A stretch of DNA of 64,000 nt from assembly GCF_900091725.1 (NCBI RefSeq), contig NZ_FMBW01000044.1:543827-607826 (forward strand). The letters are read 5' to 3'. The notes beneath the pieces are model-generated. The model saw only the letters and a list, made by a program, of their open reading frames with translations, searched no databases and was not told the DNA's origin. Within the stretch, counting starts at the first letter, position 1. The number at the start of each line of letters is the position of its first letter. Positions 49,835 through 58,220 of this stretch are shown here, one piece after another. Source of the DNA: Streptomyces sp. DvalAA-43. Lineage in GTDB: Bacteria; Actinomycetota; Actinomycetes; Streptomycetales; Streptomycetaceae. Position numbers and translations under genes: made by a program.

Positions 49835-50647
49835 TCACGCCGTGGCCACGGCATCGGCCGGGCGCTCGACGGTGCGCGGGGCGAGAGCGGCGTTCTCCAG
49901 GACGTCCTTGAGGTGCTTCTCGACGACCGGGAGCACGTCCGCGATGGTGATGTCGCGGCCGAGCTCGTACGCCAGTGAGGTGACGCCCGCGTCCCGGATG
50001 CCGCACGGCACGATCCGGTCGAACCAGGTGTTGTCCGGGTTCACGTTGAACGAGAAGCCGTGCATGGTCACGCCCTTGGCCACCCGGATGCCGATCGCCG
50101 CCAGCTTGCGGTCCTCGCGGCGCTGGCCGGCGTTGGAGGGGGCGTACTCGGGGCCGTTCAGCCGGGCGTCGAACTCCTCGTCGTGCAGCCGCGGGTCGAA
50201 GTCCAGGGCGAGCCCGCCGATCGCCGGGCGGTCCTCGACCGGATCGCCGAGCACCCAGACACCGCTGCGGCCCTCGACCCGGGTCGTCTCCACGCCGAAC
50301 TCGGCGGCGGTACGGATCAGCGCGTCCTCCAGCCGGCGGACATGCGCGACGACGTCCACCGGGCGGGGCAGCTTCTGGATCGGGTAGCCGACCAGCTGCC
50401 CGGGGCCGTGCCAGGTGATCTTGCCGCCGCGGTCCACGTCGATGACGGGGGTGCCGTCCAGTGGGCGTTCGCTGTCGGTCGTGCGCCGTCCGGCCGTGTA
50501 GACGGGCGGGTGCTCCAGCAGCAGGCAGGTGTCCGGGACGGTGTCCTCGAATCTGGCCGCGTGCACCTCGCGCTGCTTCTGCCAGGCCTCCTGGTAGTCG
50601 ACGGCCTGCTCGCCGAATCCCAGCCGGACGAACCGAAGCTCAGCCAC
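49835..50647 (-). CDS. lipB: Octanoyl-[ACP]:protein N-octanoyltransferase
   Basis: 270 residues from GTG 50647. The LipB signature RGGKITWHGPGQLVGYPI is near residue 75, the catalytic Lys is in LAAIGIRV and Cys in VPCGIRDAGVTSL. It transfers octanoyl from acyl carrier protein to target proteins, the step before LipA. The C-terminal extension of about 25 residues is not conserved. It lies upstream of lipA on the same strand. Confidence 0.95.
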   Translation of the reverse strand: MAELRFVRLGFGEQAVDYQEAWQKQREVHAARFEDTVPDTCLLLEHPPVYTAGRRTTDSERPLDGTPVIDVDRGGKITWHGPGQLVGYPIQKLPRPVDVVAHVRRLEDALIRTAAEFGVETTRVEGRSGVWVLGDPVEDRPAIGGLALDFDPRLHDEEFDARLNGPEYAPSNAGQRREDRKLAAIGIRVAKGVTMHGFSFNVNPDNTWFDRIVPCGIRDAGVTSLAYELGRDITIADVLPVVEKHLKDVLENAALAPRTVERPADAVATA

Positions 50648-50912
50648 GACAGATGCCTTCCTACTCGCGGTGCCGGGCGCCGGGGGGTGTCCGGAGCCGC
50701 GTCACCATGCACAGAAATCACGCCCCGGGCCACTGTACGACCGGCTCCCGGGCGGCGGCCCGGCAGGTCTTCCCGTCAGCGCCGTCCTCAATCCTCACAC
50801 GATCGGATGAAAGTGAAGCGAAGGTGGCTTCGACTGCTGCGGAGGCCGCTAAATTCGCGCCGTTCCATAAGGGCTGCCCGCCCGGCCCCGAAGGCAGGAG
50901 ACCGTACAGCTG

Positions 50913-52718
50913 ATGTCGGAACGACCTCCGCAGCGCACCCCCAACCGCCGACTCGCCTCGCTCATCACCGAGGCCGGTTTCTCCAACGCCGGCCTCGCCC
51001 GCAGGGTGGACCAACTCGGCCTCGAACACGGCCTCGACCTGCGGTACGACAAGACGTCCGTGACCCGCTGGCTGCGCGGCCAGCAGCCCCGGGGGACCAC
51101 CCCCGCGCTGATCGCCGAGGTCTTCACCCGGCGGCTCGGGCGCCGCCTCACCGCACAGGACCTGGGCCTCGACGCGTGCGCTCCGGTCTACGCGGGCCTG
51201 GAATTCGCGGCCACGCCCGCGGAGGCGGTCGACATCGTCAGCGGGCTGTGGCGGAAGGACTCGGGCAGCCATGCGGAGCTGCGCAAGATCGCCTTCACCC
51301 CGGCCGGGCTCGTCGTCCCCAGCAGGGACTGGCTGATCGGCCGGGCCGACGAGTGGGTGGGGCGGGCGAGCGAGCCCCCGGCCCAGGTGCACGGCGGGGC
51401 CGGTGGGGCCCATGGCGCTGCCGGGGCCCGTGGGGCTCACACGACCGGTGGGGCCCATGGTGCCGGTGGAGCCCATGGGGCCGGTGGGATCGGCAGGCCG
51501 GGCGGGGTCGGCAGGGCCGGTGGTGCGGCGGGGGGCGTCGAGGCGGGTGGTTCCGTGCGGCCCGGCGGCCCCACCGGCCCCGGCGGGGCGCGCGGAGTGC
51601 CGGGAGCGCACGGCCTGTACGGGGCGCACGGCGGGGCGTCCGGCGCCGGTGGCCGGGGCGGGCCCCGCGGGCCGGTGCCCTCCCGGCCCTCCGGGCCCTC
51701 CGCGCCCCCGGGCTCCCCACCGTCCCCGCAGGCTCCGGTCCCCTCGGGCGCCGGGCTGCCGCTGCCGGGCGCCCCCGGCGTCCCCCGGCAGCGGCAGTCC
51801 GAGCGCGGCCCCGGCCAGCGGGTCAGCGGCGGTGACGTCGCCGCCCTGCGCTCGGTCGGCGAGCTCTTTCGCACCCTCGACAACGCCTACGGCGGCGGCC
51901 ACGCCCGCCAGGCCCTCGTCCGGTACCTGGAGCACGAGACGGAACCCATGCTCCGGGGAACGTACGGCGAGGCGACCGGGCGCAGGCTCTTCTCCGCCGC
52001 CGCCGACCTGACCCGGCTGGCGGGCTGGACCTCGTACGACATCGCGGCCCACGGCCTGGCCCAGCGGTACTTCGTCCAGGCGCTGCGGCTCGCCCAGGCC
52101 GCCGGGGACCGGGCGTACGGCAGCTACGTCCTGATCACCATGAGCCGGCAGGCGGTCTACCTGGGCCACGGCAGGGAGGCCGTGCAGCTGGCCCGGGTGG
52201 CCCAGCAGGGCATCGGCTCGTCGGCGCCGCCCGTCGTCCAGGCCCTGCTGCACGCCGTCGAGGCGCGCGGCCACGGGGTCCTCGGCGAGGCCAGGCCCTG
52301 CACCACCTCACTGGCGCGGGCGGAACACGCCCTGGAGATCGCCCGGCACGGGGACGAGGTGCCGCACTGGGCGCGGTACTTCGACGAGGCCCAGCTCGCC
52401 GACGAGTTCGGGCACTGCCACCGGGACCTCCAGCAGTACCGGGCCGCGGCGCAGCACGCGGAGCGCTCCCTCCAGCTGCGCTCCCCGGCGTACGCCCGCA
52501 GCCGGCTGTTCTGCCAGGTGGTACTGGCCTCCGCCCGGCTCGGGCTCGGTGAGCTCGACCAGGCGTGCGCGCTCGGCGCCGAGGCCGCCCAGCAGGCCGC
52601 GGAGATGCGCTCGGTGCGGGCGACGGAGTACGTACGGGACTTCGAGCGGCGCCTGGAGCCCTACCGGGACGCCGTCGCGGTACGCGGCTACCGAGACCGG
52701 GTCGCCGGGCTCGGGTGA
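50913..52718 (+). CDS. Large regulator with N-terminal helix-turn-helix, Gly/Ala linker and TPR-like C-terminus
   Basis: 601 residues. The N-terminal 100 (LASLITEAGFSNAGLARRVDQLG...KTSVTRWLRGQQPRG) form an XRE-like DNA-binding domain. Residues about 158-300 are a low-complexity linker of GGAHGA and GPxGP-like repeats. The C-terminal 300 (LFRTLDNAYGGGHARQALVRYLEHE...TMSRQAVYLGHGREAVQLARVAQQG) is TPR-like. This organisation resembles the NsdA/NsdB-type regulators of development and antibiotic production in Streptomyces, but orthology is uncertain. It diverges from lipB. Confidence 0.78.
   Translation: MSERPPQRTPNRRLASLITEAGFSNAGLARRVDQLGLEHGLDLRYDKTSVTRWLRGQQPRGTTPALIAEVFTRRLGRRLTAQDLGLDACAPVYAGLEFAATPAEAVDIVSGLWRKDSGSHAELRKIAFTPAGLVVPSRDWLIGRADEWVGRASEPPAQVHGGAGGAHGAAGARGAHTTGGAHGAGGAHGAGGIGRPGGVGRAGGAAGGVEAGGSVRPGGPTGPGGARGVPGAHGLYGAHGGASGAGGRGGPRGPVPSRPSGPSAPPGSPPSPQAPVPSGAGLPLPGAPGVPRQRQSERGPGQRVSGGDVAALRSVGELFRTLDNAYGGGHARQALVRYLEHETEPMLRGTYGEATGRRLFSAAADLTRLAGWTSYDIAAHGLAQRYFVQALRLAQAAGDRAYGSYVLITMSRQAVYLGHGREAVQLARVAQQGIGSSAPPVVQALLHAVEARGHGVLGEARPCTTSLARAEHALEIARHGDEVPHWARYFDEAQLADEFGHCHRDLQQYRAAAQHAERSLQLRSPAYARSRLFCQVVLASARLGLGELDQACALGAEAAQQAAEMRSVRATEYVRDFERRLEPYRDAVAVRGYRDRVAGLG
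51385..51660. repeat. Low-complexity minisatellite coding for the Gly/Ala/His linker
   Basis: GGTGGGGCCCATGG and related units (GGTGGAGCCCATGG, GGGGCCGGTGGG) recur irregularly, giving GGAHGAGGAHGAGG-type protein repeats within the regulator. The region keeps its frame. Such stretches change length by slippage. Confidence 0.75.
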
Positions 52719-52720
52719 GC

Positions 52721-52747
52721 CCGGGGCGGCCCGCCGGTCCGCCCCGG
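52721..52747. terminator. Perfect 9-bp terminator hairpin
   Basis: CCGGGGCGG (52721-52729) and CCGCCCCGG (52739-52747) between the convergent regulator and FAD-oxidoreductase genes. Confidence 0.65.
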
Positions 52748-52804
52748 CCGTCATGGGACCCGCGTCGGCGTGAGACCCGCGCCGTCCTGGGTTCTGTCCC
52801 GGTC

Positions 52805-54106
52805 CTACGCCGCTTCCGGCAGGGCCGTCCCGCTGCCCGGTCGTACGCCCAGGTCGGTGAGGATCGCCTCGGCCGCCCGGCGGCCCGAGAACAGGGCGCC
52901 CTGGACCGTACTCGTGTCCCGGTGGTCGCCGCACACGTACAGACCGGCCAGCAGCCGCACCGTCCGGCGCGGATCGTGCGGAGCGGGCATCGCGGGGACC
53001 GCCTCGGGGTCGTGGTGGGTGGCCAGCAGCTCCCAGTCGTCGGTGGGGGTGCCGTACAGGGCGGCGAGATGGGTACGGACCGTGCGGTCCAGGTCGGCGG
53101 GCGGGGTGCCGAGCACCGTCGAGCTGATCAGCGTACGGCCGTGCGGGGCGCGCGAGGGGTCGACCGCGCTCATCACCGCGGTGTGCGCGACCGGGCCCGA
53201 GCGGTCGGCGTCCAGCAGCAGTGCGGCACCGGTCGGCGGGGCGACGGGAGCCGTGTGGTGAAGGACCGTCACGGGGTGGAAGGGCGGCACCCGCAGACCG
53301 GGCAGCAGCTCGGCGGCGGCACCCGCCCCGGTCGCCAGCAGCAGGGAACGGCAGCCCAGTTCGCCGTGCTCCTTGGTGCGCACCGAGGTGATGTCGGCGG
53401 CCGTGACATGCACGCCCGTGCGCACGGTGCCCGGTGGCAGCGCCGCCGCGAGGAGTTCGGGCAGGGTCCCCGAGCCGCCCTCGGGCACGCACAGCCTGCC
53501 GCGCGCGTAGCCGCGCAGGGCGAGGTCGGCGCACCGGCTGGAGGTGCTGAGCCCGGGGTCGCTGAGCAGCGCGGCGAGCAGCGGGCGGAGGAAGCCGTTG
53601 ACCGTGCGGGAGGGCAGGCCGCGGTGGGACAGGGCGGCGAGCGCGGTCTGTTCGGGCCGGGCCAGGATGCGGGCGGACGGGGTGGCGGCGAGCCGGGTCA
53701 GGGCGGCGCCCAGCCGGGCCTGGTCGATCGGCCCGCCCATCGGCGGCCGGGGGGCGCTTGCGAGGGCGCGCGCCGCTTTGAGCGCGCCCCGAGCGCCCCG
53801 TACATCGCCGGTGCGGTAGAGCCGCCCCTCGCTGTGGACGAGAACCCCCGGGGCGAAATTGCGCAGCACCAGTCCTTCGAGACCGGGTGTCGTGCGCAGC
53901 TCCGGGTAGGAGGTGCTGAGGAGCGGGCCGAGGTGGTCGAGCCGGAAGCCGTCCAGCTCCGCGGTGGACATCCGGCCGCCGACCCGGGGGCCGGCCTCCA
54001 GGACGCTGACACTTACCCCTGCACTGGTCAATCGGTGGGCGGCTGACAGGCCGGCGATCCCGGCCCCGATGATGACGACGTCCGCGTGGTGTGCCGTGCT
54101 GAGCAC
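52805..54106 (-). CDS. FAD-dependent amine-oxidase/protoporphyrinogen-oxidase-like protein
   Basis: 433 residues from GTG 54106, which has GGGGAGGG just upstream. The dinucleotide-binding start is DVVIIGAGIAGLSAAHRL, then VLEAGPRVGGRM (amine oxidase motif); the C-terminus has YVCGDHRDTSTVQGALFSGRRAAEAIL, the second FAD contact. The substrate is unclear. It is co-directional with the TIGR01777 gene upstream, which is about 250 bases away. Confidence 0.88.
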   Translation of the reverse strand: MLSTAHHADVVIIGAGIAGLSAAHRLTSAGVSVSVLEAGPRVGGRMSTAELDGFRLDHLGPLLSTSYPELRTTPGLEGLVLRNFAPGVLVHSEGRLYRTGDVRGARGALKAARALASAPRPPMGGPIDQARLGAALTRLAATPSARILARPEQTALAALSHRGLPSRTVNGFLRPLLAALLSDPGLSTSSRCADLALRGYARGRLCVPEGGSGTLPELLAAALPPGTVRTGVHVTAADITSVRTKEHGELGCRSLLLATGAGAAAELLPGLRVPPFHPVTVLHHTAPVAPPTGAALLLDADRSGPVAHTAVMSAVDPSRAPHGRTLISSTVLGTPPADLDRTVRTHLAALYGTPTDDWELLATHHDPEAVPAMPAPHDPRRTVRLLAGLYVCGDHRDTSTVQGALFSGRRAAEAILTDLGVRPGSGTALPEAA

Positions 54107-54355
54107 GTGCCCCTCCCCGAGTCGGCGCGACTGCTGGGAGGCTCTTGCCCCCAACAGGCCCCCGGAATGCCCGAGTTCGCAAGGAGGCTAGGAGGGTGGC
54201 CGACGAAGGCGCAGTCGCGCGTGCCCGGGGCACCGTTGCACGGGGTCGCATGTCCTTCCGATTCCGCGGCGGGGGCGTCGGCCGGCGGTGCGCGGGGCGC
54301 GGCCCGGCGGGTAACGGTGCTCCCGCGGCGCGTCGGTGGCGCGGTGGAGGCGCGC

Positions 54356-55255
54356 TCAGCTCAGCGCCGCGCGGATGGCCGCGTCGATCCCCGGGAAGGC
54401 GAAGACGAAGCCCGAGTCCAGCAGCCGGCCCGGCAGCACCCGCTGGCTCCCCAGCACGTCCTGCGCGAACTCCCCGAGGGCGATCCGCAGGGCCGGGGCC
54501 GGAGCCGTGAAGAGCGTGGGTCGGTGCAGCACCCGCCCCATCGCGGCCGTCACCTCGCTGTTGGTGACGGGATCGGGTCCGGTCAGATTCACCGGGCCGG
54601 ACAGCGACTCCGTGTCCAGGATGTGGCGCAGCGCCGCGACCTCGTCGTGCAACGCGATGAAGCTCCAGTACTGGCGCCCGCTGCCGAGCCGGCCGCCGAG
54701 CCCCGCCCGGAACAGCGGGAAGAGCCGTCCCCAGGCCCCGCCCTCGCGGGCGACGACCAGACCGGTGCGCGCGTGCACGGTCCGTACGCCCGCCTGCTGG
54801 GCGGCGGCCGTGGCGGCCTCCCACTCCACGCAGACGGACGGCAGGAAGCCCTCGCCGGCCGGGGCGCCCTCGTCGACGGCGCGGTCCCCGGTGTCGCCGT
54901 AGTAGCCGATCGCCGACCCGGACAGCAGCACCTTCGGCGGTACGTCCAGCGAGGCGACGGCCTCGGCGACCGCCGCCGTGCCCAGCACCCGGCTGTCCCG
55001 GATCTCCCGCTTGTACGCCTCCGTCCAGCGGTGGTCACCGACCCCGGCCCCGGCGAGGTGGACGACGGCATCGCAGCCGACCAGCCCCGCCACGTCGACG
55101 TAGCCGCGCCGGGGGTCCCACTCCACCTCGTCGCCGGACCGTGCCGGACGCCGTACGAGGCGGACCACCTCGTGCCCGTCGGCCCGCAGTGAACGCACCA
55201 GCGCCGTTCCGACGAGTCCGGATGCTCCGCTGACAGCGATACGGGAGTGCAGCAT
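54356..55255 (-). CDS. TIGR01777-family NAD-dependent epimerase
   Basis: 299 residues. The N-terminus is SRIAVSGASGLVGTALVRSL, followed by VVHLAGAGVGDHRWTEAYKREIRDSRVLGT and SGSAIGYYGDTGDRAVDE; the family pattern is complete. This subgroup of the extended SDR superfamily includes the cell-division-linked SulA/YfcH proteins; the activity is unknown. The ATG 55255 fits. A 249-bp gap separates it from the FAD oxidoreductase gene downstream. Confidence 0.9.
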   Translation of the reverse strand: MLHSRIAVSGASGLVGTALVRSLRADGHEVVRLVRRPARSGDEVEWDPRRGYVDVAGLVGCDAVVHLAGAGVGDHRWTEAYKREIRDSRVLGTAAVAEAVASLDVPPKVLLSGSAIGYYGDTGDRAVDEGAPAGEGFLPSVCVEWEAATAAAQQAGVRTVHARTGLVVAREGGAWGRLFPLFRAGLGGRLGSGRQYWSFIALHDEVAALRHILDTESLSGPVNLTGPDPVTNSEVTAAMGRVLHRPTLFTAPAPALRIALGEFAQDVLGSQRVLPGRLLDSGFVFAFPGIDAAIRAALS

Positions 55256-55328
55256 GGGGTCCATCCTGCCCCAACGGCCCCGGCGGACCCGCCTGCCGGG
55301 CCCGGCGGCCTCTCGTGTCATCGGCATG

Positions 55329-55378
55329 CCGGGCGGAGAAACGGGCTGACCGGGCGGAGAAACCGGGCTGACCGGGCG
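55329..55378. repeat. Tandem 21-22-bp repeat
   Basis: CCGGGCGGAGAAACGGGCTGA is followed by CCGGGCGGAGAAACC then GGGCTGA and a third partial CCGGGCGAG. It lies in the 5' intergenic region between the divergent TIGR01777 and GNAT genes. Confidence 0.7.
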
Positions 55379-55404
55379 AGGGGCGCCGTGGCACAGTGGC
55401 GCGC

Positions 55405-55932
55405 ATGTCCGAGGTCCACACGTATCCGCCCTGCCGCATCCGCCCCGCGGCCCCCCACGACGAAGCCGCGCTCGGCGAACTCGACCGCGCCACCTGGTCG
55501 ACGCTGCACGCCGTGATGCCCAGGCCGCAGCCGCCGTACGCGCCGTTCTTCGACGACCGGCACCGCCCCGAGGATTTCCTGGTGGCCGAGGCGCAGGACG
55601 GCGCGGGCGAACCGCGCCTGGCCGGATACACCAGGGTGGTCCCGCCGACCCCGCTGGCCTGCAACGCCCATGTCCGGCAGATACAGGGCCTCGCCGTGGC
55701 CGACTGGGCGCGTGGCCGGGGGATCGCCAGGGCCCTGCTGCGGGCCGCCCTCGCGGCCGCGCGCGGCGACGGGGCGAACCGGATGACCCTGCGGGTGCTC
55801 GGGCACAACGCGCCCGCGCGCGCCCTGTACGAGTCGGAGGGGTTCGTCGTCGAGGGGGTGCTGCCCGGTGAGTTCTTCCTGGACGGGCGCTACGTCGACG
55901 ACATACTGATGGGCCGCCCGCTCGCCCCGTGA
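55405..55932 (+). CDS. GNAT N-acetyltransferase
   Basis: 175 residues. The acetyl-CoA-binding segment is IQGLAVADWARGRGIARALL (motif A, RGxGxA), then VLGHNAPARALYESEGFVVEG. It acetylates an amine of unknown identity. The start at ATG 55405 fits the family; the stop lies inside a tandem repeat. It converges on a TetR gene. Confidence 0.88.
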   Translation: MSEVHTYPPCRIRPAAPHDEAALGELDRATWSTLHAVMPRPQPPYAPFFDDRHRPEDFLVAEAQDGAGEPRLAGYTRVVPPTPLACNAHVRQIQGLAVADWARGRGIARALLRAALAAARGDGANRMTLRVLGHNAPARALYESEGFVVEGVLPGEFFLDGRYVDDILMGRPLAP

Positions 55933-56013
55933 CCCGGCCGCTACGGCTTGACTCGCCCTGTGCTCCGGCCGCTACGGCTTGACTCGCCCCGTGACCCGAC
56001 CGCTACGGCTTGA
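55929..56013. repeat. 31-bp tandem repeat, three copies, spanning two gene ends
   Basis: Copies start at GTG 55929, 55960 and 55991 and share CCGCTACGGCTTGA. Copy 1 contains the GNAT stop (TGA 55930) and copy 3 contains the stop of the TetR gene (CTA 56003). The intergenic space between the two genes is made of these copies. Confidence 0.85.
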
Positions 56014-56638
56014 ACAGCCGCATGCCGCCCATGAGGTGGTGCAGACAGCGGACCGCCAGATCGGCGGGTGAGCCGGGCCCGGCCGTCGGCGCGTCCGTCG
56101 CCGCCCAGGCCTCCAGGGCGACCCGTACCGCGTCCGTGGCGGCGGCCGCGGCGAGCCGGACCTCCAGCGGGTCCGCCCCGTCGCCCGCCAGTCGCGCCAG
56201 CACCGGCAGCAGCCGTTCCTCCGAATCCTGGTTGACCCGGTACCAGACGGCGCGCAGCGCCGGGTCCTGTGCCGCCGCGCGCAGCAGCCCGCGCGTCCAG
56301 CCGAGCTGCTCGGCGGCGTCGGCGCCCGGCGCCCGGAGCGCCTCGGTGACCGCCCGCTCCAGGATTCCGGCGAGCGGGTCCCCGGGCTCGGCCGCCTCCA
56401 GCAGTGCCCGCCAGCGTTCGGCGCCGCCGGAGAGCAGCGGGCCCACCGCGTCCTGCTTGGAGCGGAAGTAGCGGTAGAAGGTGCGCAGCGCCACGCCCGC
56501 CCGGCCGGCGATGTCCTCCGCCGTGGTGCCGTCGGGTCCCCGCTCGGCGAAGAGCGCGGCCGCGGCGCGCGCGATGTCCAGCTGGGTCGCGGCCTTGCGG
56601 CGCTCGGTGAGGGACGGCTGGGTCGGCTCGGTGCTCAT
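56003..56638 (-). CDS. TetR-family transcriptional regulator
   Basis: 211 residues. The helix-turn-helix is TTAEDIAGRAGVALRTFYRYF near residues 38-58. It is divergent from the SDR gene, and an inverted TGGCA/TGCCA repeat lies between them, so it probably represses SDR and itself. The stop lies in the third copy of the 31-bp repeat. Confidence 0.9.
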   Translation of the reverse strand: MSTEPTQPSLTERRKAATQLDIARAAAALFAERGPDGTTAEDIAGRAGVALRTFYRYFRSKQDAVGPLLSGGAERWRALLEAAEPGDPLAGILERAVTEALRAPGADAAEQLGWTRGLLRAAAQDPALRAVWYRVNQDSEERLLPVLARLAGDGADPLEVRLAAAAATDAVRVALEAWAATDAPTAGPGSPADLAVRCLHHLMGGMRLFKP

Positions 56639-56687
56639 TCCCCGGAGATTACCCCGGAAGGGGCGAGGTGTACGCGAAATGCCGCCA

Positions 56688-56716
56688 TGGCAAAACGTGC
56701 CACCTAGGCGTACGGT
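56688..56716. promoter_or_regulatory. TGGCA/TGCCA dyad and -10, probable TetR operator of the SDR gene
   Basis: TGGCA (56688-56692) and TGCCA (56698-56702) are separated by AAACG. TACGGT (56711-56716) could be the -10 hexamer of the SDR promoter, so the dyad would lie on the -35 region. Confidence 0.5.
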
Positions 56717-56816
56717 AGACATCGATCGGGACGTCATCGGGGCGCCGCCGAGACGCTTCGGTACAGCTGTCACCGGGCAGTCACCGGGCAGCAACCGGGA
56801 TCGGGAGAGAAAGAAA

Positions 56817-57587
56817 ATGAACCGTTACGAAGGCCGCCGCGCACTCATCACCGGGGGCGGCTCCGGCATCGGACAGGCCACCGTCCACCGCGTCCTCGCC
56901 GAGGGCGGCCGCGTCGTCGCGGCCGACGTCAACGAGGCCGGGCTGAAGGCCACCCACGACACCGCCGTGGCGAACGGCACCGACGGGCGCCTGACCACCC
57001 TGGTCCTGGACATCTCGGACGAGGCCGCGGTCCAGGCCGGCGTCGCCTCCGCCGTGGAGACCCTCGGCGGGCTCGACGTCCTGGTCAACGCCGCCGGAAT
57101 CCTGCGCTCCGAGCACACCCACAAGACGACGCTGGAGTTCTTCAACAAGATCCTCGCGGTCAACCTCACGGGTACGTTCCTGATGATCCGCGAGGCGATA
57201 CCGGCCCTGCTGGCCGGCCACGAGCCGGTCGTCGTGAACTTCTCCTCCACCTCGGCGAGCTTCGCGCACCCGTACATGTCGGCGTACGCGGCGAGCAAGG
57301 GCGGCATCCAGTCGATGACGCACGCGCTGGCGAGCGAGTACAGCAAGCGGGGGCTGCGGGTCGTCGCCGTGGCGCCCGGCTCGATCTCCTCCGACATGAC
57401 CAGCGGCAACGGTCCGGGGCTGCCCGCCGATGCCGACATGTCGCTCTTCACGAAGCTCTCCCCGGCGCTCGGGGCGGGCTTCGCCAGCCCGGACACCGTG
57501 GCCGGCGTCGTCGCGATGCTCGGCTCCCGGGACGGGGCGTTCATCACCGGTACGGAGATCCGCATCGACGGCGGAACCCACTTCTGA
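56817..57587 (+). CDS. Short-chain dehydrogenase/reductase
   Basis: 256 residues. Cofactor motif ALITGGGSGIGQAT, NAAGILRSE, the catalytic Ser in FSSTSASF and YAASKG with Tyr and Lys are all there; the acidic DVNEAG after the second strand favours NAD. The C-terminus FITGTEIRIDGGTHF is typical. The start is ATG 56817 after GGGAGAGA. It is divergent to a TetR gene that probably controls it. Confidence 0.92.
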   Translation: MNRYEGRRALITGGGSGIGQATVHRVLAEGGRVVAADVNEAGLKATHDTAVANGTDGRLTTLVLDISDEAAVQAGVASAVETLGGLDVLVNAAGILRSEHTHKTTLEFFNKILAVNLTGTFLMIREAIPALLAGHEPVVVNFSSTSASFAHPYMSAYAASKGGIQSMTHALASEYSKRGLRVVAVAPGSISSDMTSGNGPGLPADADMSLFTKLSPALGAGFASPDTVAGVVAMLGSRDGAFITGTEIRIDGGTHF

Positions 57588-57609
57588 CGCGACGGTGTGA
57601 AAGGGCCCG

Positions 57610-57665
57610 TCAGCCGGGCCCGAACCGCCGCCAGAGCTCAGCCCGGCCCGAACCGCCGCCAGAGC
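57610..57665. repeat. 28-bp tandem duplication of a gene 3' end
   Basis: Copies 57610-57637 and 57638-57665 share TCAGCC and CGAACCGCCGCCAGAGC with one mismatch between them. Copy 2 is the end of the DUF4240 gene including its stop (TCA 57638). Confidence 0.85.
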
Positions 57666-58159
57666 GAGGGGAAGCGCTCCGCCAGGGCCGCGTCGTCCTC
57701 GAAGTCCACGGGCGTGCCCTCGGGCTCGGCGGCCTGGGGCGGCAGGCCGAGGTCCGGGGCGACCACGCCGGTGAGCTGTTCGTACGCCTCGTCGGCGGCG
57801 TAGCCGAGTTCCTCGGCGTCCCCGTCGATCTCCTCGTCGAAGTCGTCGAGGAGATCGGCGAGGCCGTCCGGATCGTGCAGTGCCCCCTCGAAGACCTCCC
57901 GGCCCTGGCCGATCAGCCAGCAGCGGAAGAAGTCGAAGGCGTCGTCGCTCGCGCCGCCGAGCAGCACCGCGGCGGCGCCCCACAGATCCCAGCGGTAGGC
58001 GCGGTTGAAACGGGCCTCGAAGTGCCGGGCGAAGTCCAGCACCGCGTCGGGATCGAGCCGCACCAGCCGTTCGACGAGCAGCTCGGCCTGGTCCTCGGGG
58101 TCGCCCTCGGCGGCCGCGCGGGTGCTGTCGACGATCTCCCAGAACTCCGTCTCGTCCAT
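57638..58159 (-). CDS. DUF4240 protein
   Basis: 173 residues. MDETEFWEIVDSTR is the family start; the acidic middle DLLDDFDEEIDGDAEELGYAADEAYEQLTG and FDFFRCWLIGQGREVFEGAL are typical. DUF4240 proteins occur in Streptomyces as small acidic intracellular proteins that may act as immunity or antitoxin-like factors elsewhere; no function is shown here. It precedes the WYL gene on the same strand, 61 bases apart. Confidence 0.85.
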   Translation of the reverse strand: MDETEFWEIVDSTRAAAEGDPEDQAELLVERLVRLDPDAVLDFARHFEARFNRAYRWDLWGAAAVLLGGASDDAFDFFRCWLIGQGREVFEGALHDPDGLADLLDDFDEEIDGDAEELGYAADEAYEQLTGVVAPDLGLPPQAAEPEGTPVDFEDDAALAERFPSLWRRFGPG

Positions 58160-58220
58160 CACGGGACAAGCATCGGCCCTGGCAGGAGCCGACGCACGCG
58201 GGCGCGGGGAAAAGAAACCC

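Noticed and set aside
54196..54510. A small plus-strand frame with GTG after a strong AGGAGG-like sequence
   Set aside because: The ribosome-site-like sequence is good, but the frame is Arg/Gly-rich, runs into the end of the TIGR01777 gene in antisense and lacks the third-position GC pattern of its neighbours. It could still be a small peptide gene.
55929..56013. CRISPR-like array
   Set aside because: The repeats follow each other without unique spacers and overlap coding ends; no cas gene is nearby.
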